From Hydrogenobacter sp. T-8 (GTDB taxonomy: Bacteria; Aquificota; Aquificia; Aquificales; Aquificaceae): a DNA stretch of 64,000 nt. The notes below the pieces were generated by a model, which saw only the letters and a program-made list of their open reading frames with translations, was not told where the DNA came from and searched no databases. The translations under genes and the position numbers were made by a program. Location: positions 186,001-250,000 of the forward strand of contig NZ_CP048795.1 in the NCBI RefSeq assembly GCF_011006175.1, read 5' to 3'. How positions within the stretch are numbered: the first letter of the stretch is position 1; every line of letters begins with the position of its first letter. Positions 28,242 through 34,370 of this stretch are shown here, piece by piece.

Positions 28242-28431
28242 GTCTTTTGCCTGCGGACTCTAAGAGCTTTTTAGCACCGAGGTATACCGCCATTCCTACT
28301 ACCATTGCAGAAGAGTCTATACAGGCAGGGCAGTGTCCACATCCACAAGCGGACATATAGCCAAAGGCTCCTACAGAGGGAGCAAGGGGAAGGGTTTTTA
28401 TAAGGGTTTTCTTAAGCATGATGTATCTCAT
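28213..28431 (-). CDS. Small Cys-rich membrane-associated protein (unknown function)
   Basis: About 68-72 residues depending on start (ATG at 28431 or 28419). It has a basic N-terminus, the cluster SACGCGHCPACIDSS with four Cys and one His, then a hydrophobic stretch (AMVVGMAVYLGAKKLL) and a charged tail. The Cys spacing suggests metal binding or a redox site. I do not recognise the family. It lies between the terminator of the His-rich porin gene and the ZnuA-like gene, so a role in metal handling is a reasonable guess. No Shine-Dalgarno site is evident. Confidence 0.6.
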   Translation of the reverse strand: MRYIMLKKTLIKTLPLAPSVGAFGYMSACGCGHCPACIDSSAMVVGMAVYLGAKKLLESAGKRLDKKEEGSL

Positions 28432-28449
28432 CTTAGGCTGTTTAAAGGC

Positions 28450-28465
28450 GGGGGCAAAAGCCCCC
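28450..28465 (-). terminator. Hairpin downstream of the His-rich outer membrane protein gene
   Basis: GGGGGC-TTTT-GCCCCC perfect stem-loop about 12-27 nt past the stop at 28477; followed by GCCTTTAAA, so the U-tract is weak. The same stem occurs after the thiol peroxidase gene. Confidence 0.55.
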
Positions 28466-28476
28466 AGATTAGAGCC

Positions 28477-29898
28477 TTAGAAGGGGTGAGCACCGTGAGC
28501 ACCTATGGCGAAGTTAAACTGCAGGATAACTTCCTTAACTGGCTTTCTCTTTTGACCCTCGTAGAAGGCTCTGTTTTCCCCTACCTGTAGCCTTATGCGA
28601 GAAAACTCGGTGGGAGTGTATTCCAACATGGCATAGTATGCAGGCAGGTTATCTGGAGCCCATACAGAGTTTCCTCCGACCTTTACGCTGTTTTTGTTTA
28701 TGAGCTCGTATCTGACACCTGCCCTCCACTGCTTGTGAAACCTACCTACAAGTTGAGCGTAAAAGCCTGCCTGTTTTTTACTTACATTTTCAGACACAAG
28801 ACTTCCACTATCAAATTCATACTCTAAACCCTTCTGGTCTCTATACATGTATTCTCCCTGCAAGGCTATATACCTTACGCTGTCTATCTGATATCTGGCG
28901 GTAAGGTCAAGACCGTAGAGCTTTGTCTTTGCATCAAGCCCGTGGTCTCCGTGAGAGTGTCTGTGTTTTCCTTGAGCGTATGAAAGTCCTGTGAGGATAG
29001 AGAGGTTTCCTATATCAAAGGAGGTCTTTAGGTATCCCACATAGAGGTTTGGCACGGGCTTGTCTTCAAGCTCAAAGGTGTTGCCCGTATTTGAGTCAGT
29101 TATGGTAAAGCCCTTGTAGTTAAAGCTTTGGTCGTTTTCACCTTGTAGCACCTCTACACCAAAGAGGAGATAAAAGGGTGTGGGTGCAAGCCATGTTATG
29201 CCTATACCCTTTTCCGTAAGACCGTCATCTCCAAGAAAGACCTTATTTGGTAGTGGCACCGTTGCAAAGTCCCAAGCGTGTGGGTGTTGTGCGTTTAGCC
29301 TTCCAAAGCCACTTCTAAACTTACCCACTTTGAGTTGAAAGCCCCCAGGCAAGCCCCTCGTAACCGCATAAGCCTCTTCTATCTCCGCACCATGCTCTGA
29401 GAAGGGTATGGTCGCATAAAGGTCAAAGTATGGGTCAACGGGTGCATAGAGGTATAGCTCGCCGTAGTTGAGATTAAAGCCTCTCCTTTCGTTAAGCATG
29501 CCGTGTCCATGTCCTTCTTCTCCGTGTGGATGCCAAAGTATGGGAATTTCAAGCTGTTTGTATTCATTATCCTTTCTATTTCTTGCTACCGCAGAAAAGT
29601 CCAATATAAAGGAAATGTCTGGCAAAAAGGCGGTCTGCCTGAAAGGAGAGACCTGATAAGCCCTTAGCCTCTCGTCAAACTTAGCCCTTAACTGAAGGCT
29701 CCTGTCCGCAGGCTCTGGCTTTTCTGAGAGTTTTTCCTCAAGTTTTGCCTGCTGAGCTTTTTCCAGAGCCTGTATTTTCCTCTCAAGCTCTTGGATAAGT
29801 CTTCTTTGTTCCTCTAACTGACGCTTTAGGTCCTGAAGGTTTTCCTGTGCAAAGGTAAAGCTAAATATTCCTCCAAGGAGCAATAGAGCTTTTTTCAT
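28477..29898 (-). CDS. His-rich outer membrane porin-like protein
   Basis: 473 residues. A signal peptide (MKKALLLLGGIFSFTFAQ) is followed by a coiled coil (~20-65, LKRQLEEQRRLIQELERKIQ) and a beta-barrel-like region with alternating patterns such as GFQLKVGKFRSGFGR and a C-terminus ending in F. Histidines cluster at WHPHGEEGHGHG (~120), GKHRHSHGDHG (~305) and IGAHGAHPF (end). The plan is that of an OprO/OprP- or SlpA-like porin with trimeric periplasmic coiled coil. The His clusters and neighbours suggest capture or passage of zinc or a similar metal across the outer membrane. SD AAGGAGGT is upstream. Confidence 0.75.
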   Translation of the reverse strand: MKKALLLLGGIFSFTFAQENLQDLKRQLEEQRRLIQELERKIQALEKAQQAKLEEKLSEKPEPADRSLQLRAKFDERLRAYQVSPFRQTAFLPDISFILDFSAVARNRKDNEYKQLEIPILWHPHGEEGHGHGMLNERRGFNLNYGELYLYAPVDPYFDLYATIPFSEHGAEIEEAYAVTRGLPGGFQLKVGKFRSGFGRLNAQHPHAWDFATVPLPNKVFLGDDGLTEKGIGITWLAPTPFYLLFGVEVLQGENDQSFNYKGFTITDSNTGNTFELEDKPVPNLYVGYLKTSFDIGNLSILTGLSYAQGKHRHSHGDHGLDAKTKLYGLDLTARYQIDSVRYIALQGEYMYRDQKGLEYEFDSGSLVSENVSKKQAGFYAQLVGRFHKQWRAGVRYELINKNSVKVGGNSVWAPDNLPAYYAMLEYTPTEFSRIRLQVGENRAFYEGQKRKPVKEVILQFNFAIGAHGAHPF

Positions 29899-29911
29899 GC
29901 TTATGACCTCC

Positions 29912-30250
29912 TTACAGTGTTATTACTTGCTCAACGCCTAATTGCTGGGCTTTTCCATATAGGTTTGGAAAGCACCCTATGGTTGCACCCTCCACCAGCT
30001 TGTCTGCAATGTTTCTCTCATAGCAACACTGGTCGCACCCCATAAGGAAGCCTATCTTGCCATCTCTTAGTAGTTTGGCAAGCCTTTCACCTATGGGATT
30101 GCCCTTAACTAACACATAGTTGTTGTCAAGAAAGAAAAACATTCCTGCCACCTCTACAGGGTGGGCGTCGTTCTCCAGCTGTGGGAGTATCATCCTCCCA
30201 AGTATGTAGCTGGCACTGTTTGGTGTGCTAAAGATATACAAAACTTTCAT
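29912..30250 (-). CDS. DsrE-like small protein
   Basis: About 112 residues from MKVLYIFSTPNSASY. The overall pattern (short Rossmann-like alpha/beta fold, KIGFLMGCDQCCYERNIA, then GATIGCFPNLYGKA) fits the DsrE/DsrF/YchN group, some of which move sulfur on a Cys. Three cysteines (CDQCC) and one further Cys are candidates for a thiol or metal site. ATG at 30250 is used; the in-frame GTG at 30259 is part of the Shine-Dalgarno AGGAGGTG, as at the ZnuA-like gene. It is 13 bp upstream of the porin gene in the same direction. Confidence 0.7.
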   Translation of the reverse strand: MKVLYIFSTPNSASYILGRMILPQLENDAHPVEVAGMFFFLDNNYVLVKGNPIGERLAKLLRDGKIGFLMGCDQCCYERNIADKLVEGATIGCFPNLYGKAQQLGVEQVITL

Positions 30251-30299
30251 GGCAAGCACCTCCTTTGGTAGTTTTTAGATGTAAGGGGTCGGTAAGTGC

Positions 30300-30566
30300 C
30301 TAAGAGGTTGGAGGTGCCCGCCCATAGGTGGTCTTTAAGAGAGGTCTAAAGGGTAAAGTTTGAAGGTAAGGCTCAGTCTTTACAAAAAAGGTTATAAGCC
30401 TAAGTTTTACTGAAGGTTGATAGCTTGGAGCATCTGTCTGAACATGCTGGATTATGCAAAGAGAACAGTCTATATGAAGCTCATGGTCTTCGTGGTGGTG
30501 CTCCGCAGAGGCAAAGTCCGCAAAGAGCAATAAGAGGACGCTTAGAAGTGAGACCAATAACCTCAT
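30300..30566 (-). CDS. Small exported DUF2946-like protein
   Basis: About 88 residues: a signal peptide or membrane anchor (MRLLVSLLSVLLLLFADFASA), a His/Asp stretch (EHHHEDHELH), a DCSLC pair and a C-terminal RAPP. That combination, Cx2C after a hydrophobic head and a terminal RAPP, is seen in DUF2946-type proteins of metal-related loci. Metal binding is inferred. The start at 30566 follows the -10 box of a strong promoter by 10 nt; the longer frame to 30605 would start upstream of the transcription start. Confidence 0.6.
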   Translation of the reverse strand: MRLLVSLLSVLLLLFADFASAEHHHEDHELHIDCSLCIIQHVQTDAPSYQPSVKLRLITFFVKTEPYLQTLPFRPLLKTTYGRAPPTS

Positions 30567-30576
30567 ATTGAAAGTG

Positions 30577-30605
30577 ATTTTAACATTCATAATGTCAACT
30601 GTCAA
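30577..30605 (-). promoter_or_regulatory. Strong promoter with inverted repeat, start of the small-protein/DsrE/porin operon
   Basis: On the minus strand TTGACA (30600-30605), exactly 17 bp, TAAAAT (30577-30582). The spacer holds TGACATT-ATG-AATGTTA (30581-30597), a 7-3-7 inverted repeat with one mismatch, a likely regulator site. It lies on the stop codon of the MNT-domain gene. Confidence 0.65.
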
Positions 30606-30883
30606 GGCTCTCTTGAGTATATCTCCACCGCCTCCTCCGTAAGCTCCTTATCCTTTATTAGGTCTATCTCATATGGTAGGTCAAGCTCCTCAAGGTTTGA
30701 ATAGAGTCTTAGGTATTCTGAAAAGCTCATCTGAGGTGCAACAAGCAAAAGGTCTATGTCAGAGCCCCTTGTATAATAGCCTTTAGCCCTTGAACCAAAG
30801 AGATATACCTTCTCCACCTTTGGATACTCTTTGAAGAAGTCTCTCAGAAGCTCAATAGTTTTTTCGTCAAGCCCTATCTCCAT
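30602..30883 (-). CDS. MNT-domain nucleotidyltransferase (MntA-type antitoxin)
   Basis: 93 residues. The minimal nucleotidyltransferase motif is clear: FGSRAKGYYTRGSDIDLLL, with the GS...SDIDL signature and a third Asp in YEIDLI. Paired with a HEPN protein it fits the HepT/MntA toxin-antitoxin type, in which the MNT protein adenylylates and neutralises the HEPN ribonuclease. The partner lies just upstream (stop to start 12 bp). Confidence 0.85.
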   Translation of the reverse strand: MEIGLDEKTIELLRDFFKEYPKVEKVYLFGSRAKGYYTRGSDIDLLLVAPQMSFSEYLRLYSNLEELDLPYEIDLIKDKELTEEAVEIYSREP

Positions 30884-30895
30884 ATTCCCTTTCCC

Positions 30896-31291
30896 TTATT
30901 TCCATGAAGGTTTCCAAAAGTTTGGAAAACTCTTGAAAAAATCCTTGACCACCTTATCCACTACCTGCTCCGCAAGGCTTTGGTCATAAGCATGTAAGGT
31001 TAGATTCCTTGCCTTTAACATATCCAGCCAAAGCTCTCCCTTTTCTATCAGACCATACTTAAAAGCTGTCTTGATAGCATCCCTTGAGCCTTTTATATCT
31101 GTATGACCTTGATAGAGAAGGTAGTCCCTCATTAGGTTCCAGGCAAGCTCAAAAACATACTCAAAAGCATGAATGAGTCCCTGCTTTTCCAAGTCCGTAA
31201 GCTCTCTACTTTTATATAGCTCCACCGCACTTCTCAATTGTTCAAGTGCCTTCTGGTAGCTGTCAAGCCTATATACCCACCTCGGTGTCAT
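30896..31291 (-). CDS. HEPN-domain protein (HepT / HI0074 type)
   Basis: 131 residues, all-helical: LEKQGLIHAFEYVFELAWNLMRDYL and the RX4H motif in RNLTLHAYD, the ribonuclease signature of HEPN toxins. It is transcribed ahead of its MNT partner. A TATATT is 7 nt upstream and overlaps the -10 box of divergent mog. A second HEPN/MNT pair with reversed gene order sits at 60679-61397. Confidence 0.85.
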   Translation of the reverse strand: MTPRWVYRLDSYQKALEQLRSAVELYKSRELTDLEKQGLIHAFEYVFELAWNLMRDYLLYQGHTDIKGSRDAIKTAFKYGLIEKGELWLDMLKARNLTLHAYDQSLAEQVVDKVVKDFFKSFPNFWKPSWK

Positions 31292-31295
31292 AGCT

Positions 31296-31304
31296 TATAA
31301 TATA
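31296..31304. promoter_or_regulatory. Overlapping divergent -10 boxes of mog and the HEPN gene
   Basis: The 18-bp gap between the two start codons holds TATAAT for mog (31296-31301, 8 nt before ATG) and on the other strand TATATT (31299-31304, 7 nt before ATG). The two boxes overlap by 3 bp. Confidence 0.5.
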
Positions 31305-31309
31305 ACCTC

Positions 31310-31840
31310 ATGGAAAAGGCAAAAATTGGAGTGCTTACCATATCAGATAGGGCAAGTAGAGGAGAATACGAAGACATAAGTGGTAAATACATTATAGAGT
31401 ATATAAATGAAGTTGTCACCTCACCCTTTGAGATAGTATACCGTATAGTCCCTGACGAGAGAGACCTAATAGAGGGTGCTTTGATACACATGGCGGACGT
31501 GGAGGGTTGCTGTCTTATACTTACCACCGGTGGGACAGGACCTGCACCAAGAGATGTGACGCCAGAAGCTACAGAGGCGATATGTCAAAAAATGCTCCCA
31601 GGCTTTGGCGAGCTCATGAGAGCGGTATCATTAAAACAAGTGCCTACCGCAATCCTTTCCCGTCAAACCGCAGGCATAAGAAACAAAACCCTCATAATAA
31701 ACCTACCCGGCAAGCCCCAATCTATAAAGGTCTGTCTTGATGCGGTTTTCCCTGCAGTCCCCTACTGCATAGACCTAATAGGTGGACCCTATATAACCAC
31801 AGACGAGAGCAAAGTCAAAGCCTTCAGACCCTCCAAGTAG
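31310..31840 (+). CDS. mog: Molybdopterin adenylyltransferase (MoaB/Mog family)
   Basis: 176 residues of the MogA/MoaB fold: GVLTISDRASRGEYED at the N-terminus, TTGGTGPAPRDVTPEA (the MPT-binding loop) and INLPGKPQSI near the C-terminus. It adenylylates molybdopterin before metal insertion by MoeA. moeA lies 28 kb away in this window next to molybdoenzyme subunits. No Shine-Dalgarno; TATAAT is 8 nt upstream of ATG. Confidence 0.95.
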   Translation: MEKAKIGVLTISDRASRGEYEDISGKYIIEYINEVVTSPFEIVYRIVPDERDLIEGALIHMADVEGCCLILTTGGTGPAPRDVTPEATEAICQKMLPGFGELMRAVSLKQVPTAILSRQTAGIRNKTLIINLPGKPQSIKVCLDAVFPAVPYCIDLIGGPYITTDESKVKAFRPSK

Positions 31841-31842
31841 CC

Positions 31843-32082
31843 CTACCTTTTTCTGGTAAACCTTAGGAGCTTTCCATCCTTTGCGTCAATTACCGCTGTG
31901 CCTTCCGTCCCTCTAACTCTATAAAAACACTCTCCTGTTTTCTTATTCTGAGAAAGCTGAGCGGACTGCACAGTTCCTACATGCTGTCTTGCATTGTTTA
32001 TAGCCTGCTCAAGGCTTATAGAAGGTCTGCAATCCTCAAAGGCAAAGCTAAGGAAGGGAATAAAGAGGATAAACTTCTTCAT
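31843..32082 (-). CDS. Small secreted PepSY-like protein
   Basis: About 79 residues with a short signal (MKKFILFIPFLSFAFE), SISLEQAINNARQHVG, a Cys pair and a C-terminal VIDAKDGKLLRFTRKR resembling the end of PepSY repeats. The role is unknown; PepSY proteins often act as periplasmic modulators of proteases or redox proteins. ATG at 32082 has AGGAGG 8 nt upstream; the in-frame GTG at 32091 lies in that sequence. It converges with mog, 2 bp apart. Confidence 0.6.
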   Translation of the reverse strand: MKKFILFIPFLSFAFEDCRPSISLEQAINNARQHVGTVQSAQLSQNKKTGECFYRVRGTEGTAVIDAKDGKLLRFTRKR

Positions 32083-32115
32083 AGCTCCCACCTCCTGCAG
32101 AGTATTTCAAAGCCT

Positions 32116-32328
32116 TTACTTTACTTCCTTCATCTTGCCCACCGCCTCCTGCAGGACGGACATAAAGGCTTCCGCCTTGTCCTCAAAAACCATGAGCCTG
32201 TTCTTCTTGTCTTCTGTTTGCTCTGTTATCACCAAGTAAGCGGAGCCATCCCTACCCTTCTTGATATCAAAAAAGTATGTTCTCTTGCCAGCGTTCAACT
32301 TCTTAGAATAGAGCCTTTCCCTTTCCAC
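32116..32328 (-). CDS. PUR-alpha-like single-strand nucleic acid-binding protein
   Basis: 70 residues. LYSKKLNAGKRTYFFDIKKG, then SAYLVITEQ and a C-terminal helix fit the bacterial PUR domain (DUF3276) found in Bacteroidetes and spirochaetes, including the Borrelia regulator BpuR. It would bind ssDNA or RNA as a dimer. The start is GTG with GGAGGAGG upstream; a TATAAT lies a few bases before that. It is upstream of the PepSY-like gene and likely cotranscribed. Confidence 0.75.
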   Translation of the reverse strand: MERERLYSKKLNAGKRTYFFDIKKGRDGSAYLVITEQTEDKKNRLMVFEDKAEAFMSVLQEAVGKMKEVK

Positions 32329-32404
32329 GATACAACCTCCTCCCTTTTATTATAAGTTAAAAACCCTTCCTCATCTAACTCAAAACCCTCCAAGAACAAC
32401 AAGG

Positions 32405-32419
32405 GGGGGCAAAGCCCCC
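32405..32419. terminator. Hairpin downstream of the thiol peroxidase gene
   Basis: GGGGGC-AAA-GCCCCC stem just after the stop at 32426. A T-run (GTTTTTT) lies on the plus-strand side, so it could be bidirectional; on the minus strand the U-tract is weak. Its stem equals that at 28450. Confidence 0.55.
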
Positions 32420-32425
32420 AGTTTT

Positions 32426-32935
32426 TTATAGAAGCTCTTTTACTTTGGCTACCACTTCGTCGTAGTTTGGCTCTTGGGTTATCTCTGGCACAAGCTGTAT
32501 GTAGGCTATTTTACCCTGCTTGTCCACCACGAATATAGCCCTTGCGAGAATACCCTTGAGAGCACCCTCGGATATTAGCACGCCATACTTCTCCATGTCT
32601 CTGTATCTGAAGTCAGAGGCTACCACCACATTGCCAATATTGAAGCTCTCACAGAACCTCTTTTGAGCAAAGGGAAGGTCCATAGAAATAACGCATACCG
32701 CCACGCCTTCCATACCTGCCATAAGCTCGTTGAATTTTTTGGTCTCTGTCTCACATACGGGAGTGTCCAAGGATGGGACAGTTATTATAACCTGCACCTT
32801 GTCGCTTGCCCCGCCTACCGTTACTTCTTGAAGGTCCTTTGTGACCACATAAGCCACCGGTGCAGGGTCTCCAACCTTTAGAGCGGGTCCGCAAAGGGCA
32901 ACAGGATTGCCTTTAAGGTTTACAGTCTGTGCCAT
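32426..32935 (-). CDS. tpx: Thiol peroxidase (Tpx-type peroxiredoxin)
   Basis: 169 residues. The peroxidatic Cys is in PSLDTPVCETET (~61) and the resolving Cys in KRFCESF (~95), the Tpx spacing. It would reduce hydrogen peroxide and alkyl peroxides with thioredoxin, valuable in a microaerophile. The start has an AGGAGGT Shine-Dalgarno site. It is monocistronic, bounded downstream by the hairpin at 32405. Confidence 0.96.
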   Translation of the reverse strand: MAQTVNLKGNPVALCGPALKVGDPAPVAYVVTKDLQEVTVGGASDKVQVIITVPSLDTPVCETETKKFNELMAGMEGVAVCVISMDLPFAQKRFCESFNIGNVVVASDFRYRDMEKYGVLISEGALKGILARAIFVVDKQGKIAYIQLVPEITQEPNYDEVVAKVKELL

Positions 32936-33034
32936 GGTTTTACCTCCTTATGGGTTTTGCTATATTTTAAGGGTTGTGGAAGGGCTTTCAGAATGATTTA
33001 TATCAAGAAGCTCAGATGCTTAGGCTTATAAGCT

Positions 33035-33040
33035 TATAAT
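33035..33040 (+). promoter_or_regulatory. -10 box of the coiled-coil nuclease-like gene, leaderless geometry
   Basis: TATAAT ends 8 nt before ATG at 33049; no Shine-Dalgarno site. The geometry is identical to that of mog. Confidence 0.5.
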
Positions 33041-33048
33041 TTACTATC

Positions 33049-34032
33049 ATGCAGGCACAAAACCTTGAAGAGCTAAAGAGGCTTGTTCTTAAGGTATTGC
33101 CAGAAATTATAAAGGAAGACCCCGTCATAAAGGCTTATATCAAAGACCTACTAAAAGACAGCTTCGCAGAGAAGGATAAGACCGAAGATAGGATAGAAAA
33201 GCTCTATGAGGAGCTGGTAAGACTAAGAGAGGATTCCGAGAAGAGGTGGCAGGAGTATTTGGAGGATAGGGAGAGGGTGTGGGCGGAGTTAGAAAGGCAA
33301 AGGGAAGAGTCTAACAGAAGATGGGAGCAATACATACAAGAAAGAGATAAAATGTGGGCGGAGCTGGAAAGGAGAAGAGAGGAAGAAAGACAAGAAAGGG
33401 AAAGAATGTGGGCAGAGATGGAAAGGAGAAGAGAAGAGGACAAAAAGGAAAAGGAATCAATCTGGGCAGAGTTGGAAAGACAAAGGGAAGAATCTGAAAG
33501 AAAGTGGGAGGAGTATAAGAAAGCTCTTGAGGAGCAAAGAGAAATACTTATGCAACATTCCAAGATACTTGAGGAACACAGCAAAGCTATACAGTTTCTT
33601 ATGGAAGAGGTAAAAAGGCTAAGCAGGAAACATGACTCTACTATTGGTGCTCTCGGAGCTTGCTGGGGGCTACATTCTGAGGAGTCTTTTAGGAATGCTC
33701 TCAAGGGTATACTTGAGGAGAGTTTTCCTGTAAAGGTGGAGAGATATATCAACTACGACAAGGAAGGTATAGTTTTTGGAAGACCAGACCAGATAGAGCT
33801 TGACCTTATCATTAAAAATGGTGAGATAATTGTGGCGGAGATAAAGTCCTCTATGAGTAAGGCTGATGTGTACGCCTTTTTAAGAAAGTTAGACTTTTAC
33901 CAATCTAAGGAAGGCGTAAAGGTTAGCAGAGCCATAATAATATCGCCTATGGTAGACCCAAAGGCAAAAGATGTTGCACTAAAAAATGGTATAGAGGTTT
34001 ATTCTTATGCGGAGGATGTGGAGGGGCTTTAG
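33049..34032 (+). CDS. Trp-punctuated coiled-coil protein with C-terminal PD-(D/E)XK-like domain (DUF3782 type)
   Basis: 327 residues. After a helical N-terminus (~1-60), residues ~65-160 are a charged coiled coil in which Trp recurs at spacings 11, 14, 11, 18, 18 and 14 (motifs like RVWAELERQREESNRRWEQY). The C-terminal ~120 residues contain IELDLIIKNGEIIVAEIKSS, an E-D...ExK pattern of the PD-(D/E)XK fold, and DFYQ. Similar proteins in thermophiles are annotated DUF3782. A DNA-acting role is inferred. It is a single gene with no partner nearby. Confidence 0.75.
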   Translation: MQAQNLEELKRLVLKVLPEIIKEDPVIKAYIKDLLKDSFAEKDKTEDRIEKLYEELVRLREDSEKRWQEYLEDRERVWAELERQREESNRRWEQYIQERDKMWAELERRREEERQERERMWAEMERRREEDKKEKESIWAELERQREESERKWEEYKKALEEQREILMQHSKILEEHSKAIQFLMEEVKRLSRKHDSTIGALGACWGLHSEESFRNALKGILEESFPVKVERYINYDKEGIVFGRPDQIELDLIIKNGEIIVAEIKSSMSKADVYAFLRKLDFYQSKEGVKVSRAIIISPMVDPKAKDVALKNGIEVYSYAEDVEGL

Positions 34033-34107
34033 AGGGTCTATTTTTCACATATAGTTCACGCAAAGAACCTAAGATTGTAAGAATCTATTATACTAAGGAG
34101 GGTTAAA

Positions 34108-34368
34108 ATGCTTAGAGTTTTTGCTATTAGTTTGATTTTGTTTGGCTTTTTACATGCTTTGGAATTGGACGGAGTAAAAGTAGAAGTTAGAGGGAATACG
34201 CTAAGTGTGGATGGCAGAAGCTATATACTTGGAAAAAACTTGGTAATAGAAAGCCCAACAGGAAACCAGTTAAACATAGATGCATTGAACTATGCAAGGG
34301 CTATAAAGATGGAGTTTAACAGAGCAGGTGAAGTTATTTACATAAAAATCTTAGGATGGTGGGATTAG
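34108..34368 (+). CDS. Small secreted protein upstream of PilY1
   Basis: 86 residues with a signal peptide (MLRVFAISLILFGFLHA) and a compact beta-rich remainder (LDGVKVEVRGNTLSVDGRSY). No family is recognised. SD AGGAGGGT precedes the start, and a TATACT lies just upstream of that. It overlaps the longest PilY1 frame and lies immediately before the preferred PilY1 start, so it is the first gene of the pilus-tip operon; a role in pilus assembly is inferred from position only. Confidence 0.65.
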   Translation: MLRVFAISLILFGFLHALELDGVKVEVRGNTLSVDGRSYILGKNLVIESPTGNQLNIDALNYARAIKMEFNRAGEVIYIKILGWWD

Positions 34369-34370
34369 CC

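Noticed and set aside
33241-33540. CRISPR-like or tandem DNA repeat in the coiled-coil gene
   Set aside because: Repeats are irregular at DNA level and in frame with the coiled coil; there are no spacers or uniform repeats. No CRISPR array was seen elsewhere.
33204-33752. 182-codon Ser/Leu-rich open frame antisense to the coiled-coil gene
   Set aside because: It is the complement of repetitive Arg/Glu codons; no start signal and no recognisable domain.
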